Assembly (NCBI RefSeq): GCF_902150065.1
Contig: NC_043986.1
Coordinates: 12,795,890 to 12,859,889 of the forward strand
DNA: 64,000 nucleotides
Direction: 5' to 3'
Source: Myripristis murdjan
Taxonomy: Eukaryota > Chordata > Actinopteri > Holocentriformes > Holocentridae
Shown here: piece after piece, positions 51,381 to 63,863 of the stretch
Layout of the letters: every line of letters begins with the position of its first letter
Numbering within the stretch: the stretch's first letter is position 1
The notes under the pieces: generated by a model
What the model saw: the letters and a program-made list of their open reading frames with translations, nothing else
Databases searched by the model: none
Told to the model about the DNA's origin: nothing
Program-made: the position numbers and the translations under genes

Positions 51381-52060
51381 AAGAGGCCCTGGGATCACAA
51401 GCATCAGATGAAGAAAAAACAGTGACAGAAGGTGGACCAGAAGGAGACCGAGGACATAAATGCACTTTAGTGTTGTAGCAAACACGGGAAACCTACATTG
51501 TTTTTACGAGTCCTGGCACAGTAGATATAAACGCTGATCAGGTTAATAAGGGAAAATCAAGTGGAGATGCTTTGACAGAGGCTTTTTGTTTACAGATTTA
51601 ACGACATGTACAGTTGGCTCGAACTTGTGCAAGGTGATACTTTTATAATCCTCTGCTGCCATCTTGTGGCTAAAATCAAATCTGCAGGCATGCTGTTGTG
51701 CATCTAATGCTGCAGCAATTAGTGTAACTATTATGGTAATTTCAAAACAGACTCATTCCCTCATTCGGAAATATGGTTTGCCAAGAATAGCCTTTTCAGT
51801 GTGACTTAGGATAATTTATTTATCAGTTACATAAAAATGTGCATAATGAAAACTGTAATTTCTGTTAATGCAAACTTATTTTTTTGTGTTATGAGTTCTA
51901 GGAAGTTTTCCATTTGCTAATGTGATAAAACTGGCCATGTGTTCTTCCACTTTTAGGTCAATAATTTATCTCCCGCTGTGTTTCTGCATTCATAATCTAT
52001 TCATGTCAAACATTTTACTTGCGAACGGAGACGTAAATAAAAGTCACTGACAAGCATTTA

Positions 52061-53640
52061 TTTATTTATTCTGTTCATTCCCACATCTATTCTTAATGAT
52101 GTGTATGAATTCTGTTGTGTAAAATCAGCTGAAATCTTTGAAAAACCTGCCTTGCCATGCTTTAGCAGTAGGTCTTATTAGTGCAGGTGTGCATGCCAGC
52201 GTGCATAAAATTAGATTTTAAGGTTTTCACAAGCACACAAAGCACACTGGCTCAGTTACACATTTGATACAAGATAGGCCTAATGATCCAAGGCTCCAAA
52301 AGCAGCTTTTGACGCTGTATAGAAACTCATCTGTATTGTAACAGTGGTTTGGGTCTTGGATGATGATGATGATGCAGATGTGTGTGCTGCAGGGTGAAAG
52401 AAAATGAAACACTGCAGTCCTCTGTAAGGCACTGTGCCACTGCATTGCTGCAAACACAAAAAGGGGTCGCCGTTTTACTAGGGTGCAGCAGCACGAGAGC
52501 AGTAAAATCCTGCTCTCACACAAGGTCAATGGTTTAACACGCGGGTTTAAATCTGTCTGGTCCTGAGGCTCTTTTCAGCAAATCGCAATGACAAGGCCAC
52601 AAAAAAATAAATGACTGCTCAGCACCACGCATACCAGATATTATTGATGACTTGGAAATGTCACAAAAGTATATTTTCTAATGCAGGGCAAGCAAGCCTC
52701 TTGAACTGTTTGACAATACCCACATCACTTTACCTTTGAGGGAAAAGTGTAGGCAGCAGCAGCAAATTTAACTAAAATGTGTTTAATATTTTAATTTACA
52801 CTCAGATTCTCTCTGTGAATTGACAGGTTCACTGTTTACTGTGGGATGGACAATGGATTATGTTATTCTAATCAGACTTTTAGAATTTAAATGTGTTCGA
52901 CCTGCACAGATTTTCCACTGGTTAAGAGAAACATAATCTCACACCTGGTGTTCAAGTTGCTAATAAAGACATGTTAGGGCATGTTACTCTGTTAAAACAA
53001 TAGCTTTTATGACACTGGGGCATGATCTCATCTTGGGACCAAGAATCATCACGCTCCGATGTTGCATGATCATATTAAGCGCTTTGTGACTCATATGCTG
53101 TGTAGTTTTAATAGGGAGTAAGTTGTATAACACGATCAGAGCTGTATAATCAAGTCCGGGACAAATAATTTAATCCTTAGGTGTCATCTGCTTGTGTGTG
53201 GGTCACTCTGCTATACTCTCACTATAGAGTCATAAACCTCTTATAGGGGCTCAAACTAGTAAAGATCAGTAGGGCCAAAAATAGGCAGCAGCGTGTGTCT
53301 GCTGCACCAGCTGACCGAGTTCTGCTTTGGGTTCCGGTTGGCTCAGCGGGGACAGGCAGGGAGGGGTTAAACTCCGGGGGAAAGTTTGGCTTCCCACTCC
53401 TCTGCCAGCAACTGGGCACCAACTTTGTCAAGTCTTGTGGCTCGACACGACATTGTTTGTTTTTAATGTTGCCCAAAGTGAGAGGAGAATGATGCGGGGA
53501 GAAGTTTATGTCCAAAATAAGAGGTTTCAACAGAGCAGTCTGCGCGTCCCGAGGAGTGTTTGGATACTTCGTTGACTGTAAGAAAGTTTAGTGGCCGAAC
53601 AGTGAGCCCAGTTAACGCGCAGGATCTAATCAGGTTAATA
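52061..53640. other. Spacer and gpr157 promoter / 5' UTR
   Basis: No coding exon was found. GC content rises from about 53280 to 53640, likely the gpr157 promoter and 5' UTR. The frame open upstream of the start codon (from 53560) has no ATG, so it is not taken as coding. No TATA box or other site was recognised. Confidence 0.45.
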
Positions 53641-56252
53641 ATGTCAAGCGGTAATCAGACAGTAGTGCACATTTCTGAACAGGTTGCCGTTTTAATTTCA
53701 TGCACTCTGTCGTTTCTGGGTTCCTCGCTGATCATCTGCACCTACATCATCTGGCCGGACTTGAGGACAACTCCACGGAAACTCCTCGTCTACCTCTCGC
53801 TGGCCGACTGGCTCTCTGCGCTCTCTTACGCATATGGAGTTTGGAGGGTTTTTGACTCGGACTCGGTGGATTGCGTCGCTCAAGGAGCAATATCCACTTT
53901 CGCCAACACAAGCTCTTTTTTCTGGACCGTGGCCATCGCCATTTACCTGTATGTTTTCATCGTGAGGTCCAACCAAAGACTTGCTGACAGCTTGGTGTTG
54001 TTTTTCCACCTTGTCAGGTAAATGCCTGCGCTGCATGTTTCCTTATTTCGCAACGCTGCTCCTATAAATAATAAGAGCCATAAAGAGGGGAGTTCAAGGG
54101 AAGACGAGAAGTCACTCCTGATAGAGCTAATAACCAAAGAATGTGGCCTAACCACTTCATTTGTTAACACTCAAGGGTGTAGCAAAGGTGCCTGTCGGAG
54201 CCCAAAGCAGCCTGGGATATTTACCTGCTGTCTAATCCATCCATATTTATAAAAGAGCCCTTTAGTTAGTTAGTTGGTCTTTATTTATTCAGACCAGAAA
54301 CGGCCAATTAAAATCAAATCTCTCTTTTCCAATAGTGCCTGCGTTACATAAAATAGGCTGTAGTGTGCAATAACTATCCAAAATCACACAGATGCCAAAC
54401 TAAGATTATGATAATAAATCAATAAATCAGTAAAAACACACATAGCTATAACTGACCTCTTGTACCACACAAGGTTCAATGCTGTTAACTTTTCGTTCTC
54501 TTTCTTTCACCAGCTAAATTTTAACACACATTTCACTCTCCAGAAGTTTGTATGTCAGAATATGCAAGAGTGACTTTTTTTTTTTAAATCACAAATGTCA
54601 TGTATCATAATACAGTCACCTACTTATATTATTAAGAAAAACTATATTATTAAGTGTTCTCAGATGAACTTCATTGGGACAGAGACCCACTAAAAGGGCT
54701 TCATGGTCTAATAAGTGTCTTTCTAGGATGGGGTGGCTGGGTGGGTGGCATTCAAAAGGTTTGGATCCACTTATTGTGGGCTATAGACTTCACTTTGAAT
54801 GCTCTGACTCACCATGTGTTTCACTTCTCTTTGTCCCAGTTTGCATGCTGTATATAAATGAGCTGTCCATGTTGATTATGAAAAGGTTATGGGGAAGTTG
54901 TCTTACTGTGTGTTAGTGCTTTTAATTGCTTTATTTTTGGATACAAGAACATTTTTCCCATCGGGTAATGCCTCACTACAGTGTCTGTGGTTGCCATTCT
55001 TATTTTGTTTTGGTGAATTCTCCAGTGGCCTACTGAATTCAACAGCTCACACAACAGAGCCATTCATTGAGGCTTGTATACATACCACCCAAGTAGGACT
55101 TGGGCTTGATGGTGTTTGTAATGATTGGCCATAAGAAGTTAAATGGCTGTTTTCAGAGGAGATGTAATGGTTTAAAGGGCAACATAAGCAATATATGTTT
55201 TTCCCAAAGTGCTGATCTTTCTGTTATGATGTGCAGAACTAAAGCAAATACAGCTGATATGAACTTGAAGAGTGAATTATGTAACTCACAAGGTGCAAGC
55301 TCAAGATTAACATCACATGATAGCCCTTGCAACACATGTGCATGCTGAACCTACTGAACATGGTGGCCTTGTGATAAGTAGATGACTTTTGGGGAAGTTA
55401 GTGGGCAAAATGTTGTTTGCTAATACTTTCAATCTTCTGTTTTGTGGCCTAGCTGGTGCGTTCCCTTAGCCATTACTGTAGCAGCTCTGTGCCTGAATAA
55501 GATTGGCTATGACGCCTCGGAGGTGTCGGTGGGCTGGTGCTGGGTCAGGATCCAGGCGCCTGACCGTGTGCTGTGGATGCTGCTTACCGGCAAGATCTGG
55601 GAGTTCCTGGCTTACCTCACCCTGCCTGTCCTGTACATCCTGATCAAGAGGCACATCCACAGAGCGGTGAGCATTAAACCCTCTTTTAATCTGCTAGCAA
55701 CATGTTTTTAATGTGCTGAGTGAATATTATAATACTAGTGCTTAGGACAGCCATTGCAAAACCATACAGTATAAGGCATCAGTGGGAGAATCAGCCATTT
55801 TTCACTTTGATTTAAGAAAATATCTTTTTAAAAAGATGCAGAATTTTATGGACTTCAGTTTAAATTTGTTATATTTTAAAATCCCTGACAATGCTTTGAA
55901 ATGACCTTTTCCAGTCTGTTTTGAGTCTTAAAGCATGTTATCTGTTTGCCGCAGCATGCAGCCCTGTCTGAGTACCGGCCCATCTTGGCCAGCAGCCCGC
56001 TGTCCCACTCTTTCACTTCCATGGCTGATAGGAAGCTAACCCTCATTCCCATCATCTTCATCGTCCTGCGAATTTGGAGCACAGTGCGCTTCCTGCTGCT
56101 GCTAGTCGACTCCCCAGCGAGGCAGAACCCAGTGCTGGTCGCTCTACATGTGAGTTTAGCAGCACACTCCTTATCCAGGATGTCCAATATAGAGGATGTG
56201 CACTAATCTCCTGTAATCCACAATTTACTTCACATGTAAATACAGCCTTGTC

Positions 56253-56326
<74 letters not shown>

Positions 56327-57053
56327 ACGCACAGTGGAATTTGTTTGTGTCTGATTGTATCCTGTAATCGTAGCAATTGATAATGTAATACTTGACAGAT
56401 GATATATGAAGCTGTCAAAATGTAGTTAAATGCACTTAATTAAACCAAGCAATATAATACTTTGTTACATAATGTAATAACATCACATCTTCAACCAGCA
56501 ATTATACTCCAGGAGTGTGCCATATTTGTGATAACTCATAATAATTATGGCATAAGTAAAATCATATTATTGAATATTGTTATTACATCATCAGTTGAAA
56601 CTGTTTAATCTGTCTAACAAAGTAAAAATTGCTAGCTGATGCTATAATGTGATTTTTATCACTGCATCCAGCAATTAATTACATTAACTCAAGTTAGTAA
56701 CATTTTCGATGCCTTTGCAGGGACATTAATCACATTTTTAGATGCTGTTACTTAATGTGATTTATTATTTTATCAGCTGCGACTTCCCTCTTAATTATGA
56801 GTGTTAAACTCACCCAAAGCAAACAATGTGTGCTTTTCTTCCTAACCACCAGGGTATTGGTAACACATCACAGGGAGCAGCCAACTGCATCATGTTTGTG
56901 CTGTTCACTCAGCCGCTCCGCGCTCGGCTCTCCGCTGCACTCTGCTGCTGTTGCCACAAGGGCCATGCAGAGGCGCAGCATCCATATGACCCATCTCACA
57001 GGCCCCTGTTAGGAGGGGACACCCCCGCCCAGAGAGAAGACAACACTAGCTGA
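53641..57053 (+). CDS. gpr157: G protein-coupled receptor 157
   Basis: Four coding exons, 53641-54017, 55453-55666, 55955-56149 and 56853-57053, give 328 residues (human 335). Seven transmembrane helices can be traced: VAVLISCTLSFLGSSLIICTY (TM1), LLVYLSLADWLSALSYAYGVW (TM2), ISTFANTSSFFWTVAIAIYLY (TM3), VPLAITVAALCL (TM4), FLAYLTLPVLYILI (TM5), LIPIIFIVLRIWSTVRFLLLL (TM6) and GAANCIMFVLFT (TM7). An NQT glycosylation site precedes TM1. Cysteines at the TM3 border and in SVGWCWVR could form the usual extracellular bridge. A CCCC cluster after TM7 may be palmitoylated. GPR157 is an orphan of the cAMP-receptor-like/secretin-like group. In mouse it signals through Gq at the primary cilium of radial glia. 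The start is the first ATG in frame. An AATAAA at 57841-57846 probably ends a 3' UTR of about 0.8 kb. Its neighbours mir34a and slc2a5 agree with the human order. Confidence 0.95.
56256..56325 (+). repeat. (GT)n microsatellite
   Basis: Long uninterrupted dinucleotide run, about 35 units, in the last intron of gpr157, ending in a GCGCACGC patch. Could form Z-DNA. Confidence 0.96.
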
Positions 57054-60000
57054 GCCCGGGCCGACAGATGATCCTTGATACAGGTGATGAAAAAATAGAC
57101 ACATGAAAAGGTCAACATCCCCTTCACACCAGCTGCATTACAGCAAGTGCCTGCAAAGAGGGGTGGAGATGCTGCAGGTGCACATCTGCCTGACAGGACA
57201 ACCCACGTACGTTTACTTTGTGTGATGAGATTTACTGAGCACTCACTGCTTGACCATTCACCAGAATTTGGTGAAAGTGTTGCACACTGAATGTGTGGTA
57301 CATGCATATTTTGTGTTTGTTTTTTTCATAGATGTAAGAGAAACAGCTTTAAAGTGCTTTGGCACTTTTAATTTTTTTTTTTTTATGTTTGTGTTGTTGA
57401 AAAAAAACTAGATTCATCATGTACTGTATGTATACAATTACATTCTGAAGTGATTATTGTGAAGTGGGTATTTAATATTTTTTTCTCCTGGTCAGTTGTC
57501 TGTTGATGATATATGTTATATTTATATTATTGTTTGAAAGAAAATGAAAACTATAATGTTCTTAGCTTGGGTAATGATATAAATTTGAGTTTTTTTACAT
57601 ATCATAGAAAGTTGGAGGAAATGACTATAATATGCAGGATTTGACATCAAGATAATGTTCCTTTCTGTATTTTGTTACTTGTTGGAGGTTGGATTTGGCT
57701 GGATGCAAATGTGTGTTCAAGAAACTTTTCTACAAGAGCACACAGATCTCTTTACATATGGTAAATGAAATGAAGGTTCGGGTACCTCTGTGCATGGTTT
57801 GCAGCTCTACAGATTACTGTAACAGTGTTCAGTTTACTTGAATAAATACTTTGACTGAAAACATGGGATTTAGTCATCCCATGAGTCATTAACTACTGAT
57901 TTCCTTAAAATTGTCCCAAGATTTCTCTGGAAACCTACTGATTCTCATGTAACTGGAGAGTTTCAAGTTCTTTCATGCATTAGTTGCACAACCCCATCAG
58001 CTTTCATGTTGACACCAAAATTATTTAGCTACTGTCACTGTTGTCAGGATGTGTGACAAAGTGTCACATGTACACGAGTCCTTCCTCCTTGAAACCTGAC
58101 CCTGTTGGCTCCCACTCACCTGCCTTAGCTACAAGCCACAGAGCGGGCACTATGCATTCCAATGAGCAGTGTGAACCCACCAACCCCCCTCGGACCATGG
58201 GGTCCTGGGACATCACTTGTGTCACAATGCCAGCAAATGGTCTTTAAATATTCACTCAACTCATTAAAATCTTTGAGATCCGATGAATCTGTCTGAGGCC
58301 TGTCTTAGGATGAGCAACAATCAATAAGATTCATTACCATGGTGGCTGGGAATGGACAGAAGGGAGAAATCCCACTTTGCTGCTTGGCAGGGTCAATTTT
58401 CCTTTATTCACGACTGATTACTGTTTACTTGACTTTCTCAGAGGCCAAGCACTCATTTCAAAAAGTCCCTCTTTGAAGGCATGGTAAGCGATTTTATGTA
58501 TAGCTGATGGGCTCTGTTTTTAATGATTTAGACAGTGCACAGCATGTTTGTATGACAGTGTTGAAATAACCCTCTCTTCAGGTCAGCAGAACACTACGCT
58601 TCAGATTTCACAACAACATTTGGCTAATCGCAGGCTTCTTCATAATACTGTAGCCACACTGTATTGTACGAGGGCAGTTAGCTGAATGCGACAGCCCTGG
58701 TACATTTCCAGAATTTGGGAATTTATGAAGTCAATGAAATATCTGCTCAGACTGAAAATACTAAAGGTCAGAACAAGTCTCAGTTTTCTGTAAGATTAAG
58801 AGTTTTCCTTCAATCTAATTATATCTGGGGTCCAAAGTAGTGGGATACAGTGCAGAGGTCCTGTCCCCCGGGACCATCAGTAACACTGACAACACTGGAC
58901 ACTGGCGCTGGGAAAATGGAGAATGAGAAGGCTGTTTATGCTGATGACGTTCCAAAAAGACCAGTCAACAGTTTTGTGTCCTTGAGGACAGCAGAACCTG
59001 TATGAAGGGATGACATATACTGTATTTCCTGCATGAGTTAATCCACTGTATTGGTGTGGAGGTTTGGCTGACATTGAGGCAACTTGAGGCCGTGGAAACA
59101 CTTAAGGATTGGGGTTTCAGCTCTCTCTTCTTCTGCTGGCTCCCAGCCCATTTAATTCATTAACTTAAAAGAATGGGAGGTGCACACTGCATGGGGTGAC
59201 CATTCACCAGACATGTTAATAGAAATCCTCTGCTGGCAGCAATAGCCTGTTCATTTAGCTGTGTTGATGGCTCTTGGAACCAAAGCCAAAACATGTTAAA
59301 CACCAAAGGTAAGAACATGCAACACGACATTCAATTAGTAGTGGGGGCAGCGATTCAGCAATGTTTATGCATAGAATAACATCTAACCTTTGGGAAAGAA
59401 AAAAAAAAAAAAAAAACAACGCAGAAAAAAGCAGTATACACATCCAGAGGGTGGTTACTCTTTGAACTTTTGAGTTATTCAGTATGTGATCACTCACTTT
59501 GCCATTACAGCCCGCTTTGACAAAGCTCACATGGAAGCAAGCCCTCATGTGCTCTCTCTGTAGTAAGCCTACATACAGGATCTGTAAGCTACTTGGCTCC
59601 ATCTTCTGGATTTAACTTCATCACATCCTCTCATACTACTTTTCCACCAATAAAGAACCAGTGGGAACTGCAAGGGCATATATTATTCCACAAGAAAAGA
59701 TGGAGACAGCTATCAAGACGACTTCGAGGTCTGGTTAAAAACTGTGGTTAAAAATGTTTTTGCCAACACTGAACAGACATTCCCTCACACTTGCAAACCC
59801 ATCTGCAAACAAAAACATAATATAAAAAAAAACAAGCAAACAAACAAACGAAAGAATTTAGAGTTTATAATTCACCACAACACCGTGGTCATGCGCTGCC
59901 GGAGTGTTTACTCCAGTTGTGCACGCCTGCCATCGATGATGCAGTGACTCCAAAAACCGGTTGCACTTGGGTTCCAAGAATCTTGAATCTTGAACTGGCT

Positions 60001-61157
60001 TTATTTATGTTCACTCCAGTGGAATAAAGACATTTTTTCAACCTCCAGCTTTTGAAGAGTTAAGAGGATGTGTGAGATAAACAACTTAAAAAATATGACA
60101 GCATATGTTTCATGAGACCACTAAAAATGTATTTCATTTCAGAGATAGTTTGATGATAGATGTGTCATTTGTAAACACTGGGTGCAAAGTTGGCCAGTAT
60201 TTTCAGTAATGGTAATCTTAAAGTTGGAAAGCTTGTTTCCTTTCTAGCAGCAGGACTATATTTAAGTCTATATACACATTATTTAGCCACACAAAGAAAG
60301 TCTTAAAGATCAAAGAACTACTTTTTTTTAATTGGAAGAATTAAAACAAATGGGTTTCAAAAAGAGGTTGAACTTTTTCCCTCGATCCTATTATATTTTC
60401 CCTAAAATATTTTATTACAATGTTTACTTGTCTGTTACTAAATATTGAGTGTTTACCCTCCTTTTTATCTTCTGCTACATCACGGGTAACAGTTCGTTCA
60501 TGTGCTCTGTAGTATATAACATTTTTCTTTATGTGTCATCATGTGATGTTTTTCTCTGAGCCTTGTTCTGAAGTGCAATTATTCACTGTGCCCACCAGCA
60601 GTATCTACTATCAGATCCGCAGATTAGTAGTTCCCTCTTTTTGCAGTGGGGTGCCCCTGAAGCAAATCACATCCTGCTTTTTAGAGCAAACAGCCTCGGG
60701 GCCATCACACTGACAGGCAGGCACGGCATTTGAGAAACAAGGCAATGCAGCACATGACAAAAACAACACAATGTAAACAAACCAAAAAAGAGCAGTTCAC
60801 AGCTGTGGTATTTCTCAAGAATATTACCCTGTTGACTACAATGTGAGAAGAGTCGTGATTCCTCAGATTCCTCGAGGATCAACATTCAAGCCCCTTCTTG
60901 CGTTAACATTTTGTAATAAAAACCTGTTAAGCATTCAAGCCCTCAGGTGGCTAAGTAATGAAGATACTTATCTCCCTATAGATTCTGTAGATTAATCATT
61001 CGAGTCTTTCCGGCAAAATGTTGATAACATCGCCTGAGTCCACCCATTTACCTGAAGGGGTGGTGTGTCAAATATCGGCACTCATGGCAGCAAATAATAT
61101 CTAAAGTGCATGGCATACCAAACTTCCCGAACTTTAACAACATAGTCAACAACACGA

Positions 61158-61194
<37 letters not shown>

Positions 61195-61318
61195 AAACAG
61201 TAAGATAGTGCTGCGCTCTGTGATCTCATGTCCAAAGGGCAGATCAAGTCCAGTGGTGCAGTAATAACAGAGAGTGCTGTTATTATTGCTGAAAGTGACA
61301 GCAGGTTCCAACACAGCC
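57054..61318. other. gpr157 3' UTR and spacer before slc2a5
   Basis: The first 0.8 kb is the likely gpr157 3' UTR, ending after AATAAA at 57841-57846. The rest is AT-rich spacer with no coding exon recognised. A poly(A) run fills about 61159-61191, a little over 100 bp upstream of the slc2a5 start. The slc2a5 promoter must lie in its right part, but no core motif was identified. Confidence 0.5.
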
Positions 61319-63231
61319 ATGGCGGAGAATGAGGACTGTGGAGAAGCTCAGGAGAGGAGAGGGGTGAGTTAGAAACCAGATCAAACAAGATCTATCTGGC
61401 TGCGTTGTTAATTGGTATATTCTGTGCGCAGACAGTGTAATCCTGCTGGATAATGCTTATGTTACAAGAAAAGATTGTAAAAAGTGCACTGTTGTCCCTG
61501 ACAGAGATTAACTGCTGTCCTGGCACTGGCAACACTTATATCTGCTTTTGGTTCATCCTTCCAATATGGTTACAATGTGGCAGTGATCAACTCACCGGCA
61601 CCGGTAACCCTGAATTCATCTCATAACAAAAGCTACACAGTATTGTATTATGGCTTTATATCATAAATACACAGAACATAGAGTGACACAGACCATATTT
61701 CAATCATTCAATCTAGTTAATGCAGCAGTTCTACAACGCCACCTACCTGGAGCGTTATGGCACACCAATGGAGGGGACCTTCCTGACTCTGCTGTGGTCT
61801 CTGTCTGTGTCCATGTACCCTCTCGGAGGCTTCTTTGGCTCTCTGATGGTGGCCCCTCTCGTCAACAGACTGGGGAGGTAATCCTGCACTGTATCCCATT
61901 ACATTTGATATGCTCAGTAAAAGGTTTGTATGATGTGCTTTTTTCTGAAACGACCTGATATGAATCACCTGCTGGACAGGAAGGGCACCCTCCTCTTTAA
62001 CAACATCTTCTCCATCGTTCCTGCTGTGATGATGGGAGTGAGCGAGATGGCCAGATCCTATGAGATCATCATTGTGGCGAGGGTTATAGTGGGAATCTGT
62101 GCAGGTCAGAGGAACTGATATGTGCAGCCGGTCTACAAGTATGAACAAGTGGAAGTTGAAATAAAGTTTGTAAAGTTGTCTTATTGCATCCTCAGGTCTG
62201 TCATCCAATGTGGTGCCAATGTATTTGGGCGAACTCTCTCCAAAGAACCTGAGGGGAGCAATTGGCATCATACCCCAGCTCTTCATCACCATTGGTATCC
62301 TCAGTGCCCAGGTGCTGGGTATAAGAAATATACTAGGCAATAGCACAGGTAAAACTGGCATATTGGATTCTTGTAAAAGTTTGATCATTTTTTGTTTATT
62401 GGTTAGATGCCTTGCAGCATCTTACCAATAAATAAAAGAACTGTTTTTCTCAACACAAGTAAAAAAAAGAAAAAAGGGGGATGAGATAATCCCAGGTGTT
62501 TACAATACAGTTTTATTTATGGGAACAAGTATAAATATGTTCAACCAAGGAACTGATAGTGATTCAAGAAAATTCTGGAAACAAGTTGATTAGTGTTGCA
62601 AACAGCTGAGATTGTCTAATCCCCTTAGCATTTTTTTTTAACTTATCCAGAGAAAAACAAGCTTTTAACACTGAATATGACCAAGTGAGCCACTGGGGGG
62701 AGGGGAAGCACTTCTAACAGGTGTTTTAGGAGGTCTAGGAGAGGTTTTGGGTGGGTCCACTGGTCAAAAGAGATGTCACTATTCCCTCTATCCAGGCTGG
62801 ACCCTCATGCTGGGTCTGACTGGCATCCCTGCCCTGATAGAGCTGCTGCTGCTGCCCTTCTTCCCCGAGAGCCCCAGGTACATGCTCATCCAGAAAGGAG
62901 ATGAGAAGACTGCGAGGCAAGGTGAGAACACAAAACAGGCCTCATATGGCTGCTGGACAGAGATGGAGAAAGAGTGAGAGGATGGTATAGGAACAATGTG
63001 AGATTATGATATTCTGATTTGACACGTTTGCTGACCCCCTTAGCACTCCAGCGTCTGCGCGGCTGGGAGGACGTGGATGGGGAGCTGGCAGAGATGCGTC
63101 TGGAGGATCAGTCGGAGAGGGCTGAGGGACACCTGTCAGTCGTCACCCTGCTGTCCCAGCGTTCCCTTCGCTGGCAGCTGATCTCTATCATCATCCTGAA
63201 CATGGGCCAGCAGCTGTCGGGGGTCAACGCG
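61319..63231 (+). CDS. slc2a5: Facilitative sugar transporter, GLUT5-like (runs off right edge)
   Basis: Seven coding exons are seen: 61319-61363, 61505-61603, 61717-61877, 61980-62104, 62196-62348, 62796-62921 and 63044-63231. They give the first 299 residues with every junction in frame; human GLUT5 is about 501. Family marks in order: [18 protein letters not shown] in TM1, NRLGRKG after TM2, [20 protein letters not shown] around TM4-5, [17 protein letters not shown] after TM6, and QQLSGVNA at the start of TM7, where the visible part ends at donor 63232. QLSGVNA and the lack of an N-terminal extension fit class II GLUTs. SLC2A5 is the fructose transporter in gut and kidney; close paralogues SLC2A7, 9 and 11 cannot be fully excluded, but the place beside gpr157 supports slc2a5. 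Start: the ATG opening [15 protein letters not shown]. The exon 3 acceptor is the CTAG before TTAATGCAG. The C-terminal half lies outside the window. Confidence 0.9.
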
Positions 63232-63659
63232 GTGAGACACACCAGTCCAGCTGTCCTTGTCCATGTCCCTGACCCCCACCGCCTGTGTTTCAACCACAGC
63301 ACCAGATAAGACAGCAGTGTTTTAACATCAACTTATTCTCTCTAACAGCACATCCATTTATCTTATATCACTGTGGACAAAGTGTCAGGATACTAAACAG
63401 GAACTATTTCCACTATTTTCTTTGGCTTCATTCTATTTCCTAGACTGTGCAGTGTGATATACAATTACCTCAGTCCTTGCTGGTTGTCACGTACAACAGT
63501 GAGGCCTGATGATAGATCTAACTATTTCAATAGCATTTGTTTGTCGACCGGTAAAGACTTTTCAGGGTTGATATACAAACACTGATTATTAAGAAACTGG
63601 TTGAGCCAATAGCCAATAGCTTCTACCAATCGTTAATTGCAGTAAATGGAAAAACATCT

Positions 63660-63683
63660 TTTTTTTTTTTTTTTTTTTTTTTT
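63660..63683 (+). repeat. Poly(T) run
   Basis: About 24 T in the slc2a5 intron after exon 7. Confidence 0.9.
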
Positions 63684-63710
63684 AATAAAATGATACAAAA
63701 CAACATTTTG

Positions 63711-63863
63711 AAGAGTAACTAAACCCATATCTCTGTGAAGCCTAAGCGTTTATGGTGAAAAGTAGGTTGTTTGGTCTTTGGTACACATCTCCTGCCACCA
63801 CAGGCCAGGCACACTATCTTTCACCATTGAGATTAGACTTTGGTCTGGGGTTTAGTTACTCTT
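63711..63863. mobile_element. Short MITE with 16-bp terminal inverted repeats
   Basis: The ends AAGAGTAACTAAACCC (63711-63726) and GGGTTTAGTTACTCTT (63848-63863) are exact reverse complements. The 153-bp body has no open frame. Target-site duplication is not clear. It lies in an slc2a5 intron; the superfamily cannot be named from the ends alone. Confidence 0.8.

Larger units (their letters stand above)
46750..52060 (+). ncRNA. Primary miR-34a host transcript (inferred exons)
   Basis: Three exons are proposed. Exon 1 starts at an unknown point near 46750 and ends at 46939 (GCGTG-gtgagt). Exon 2 is 47474-47555 (ttcag-CGCTGA ... CAGTAG-gtaag). Exon 3 begins at 51080 (ctcttttag-ACC), includes the miR-34a hairpin and ends near 52060 after AATAAA at 52036-52041. 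A 5' open frame starting MSVYEVTCT in exon 1 meets a stop within two codons of exon 2, so the RNA looks non-coding. The p53-like site sits just upstream of exon 1. The exon map is inference from splice motifs; the hairpin itself is firm. Confidence 0.55.
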
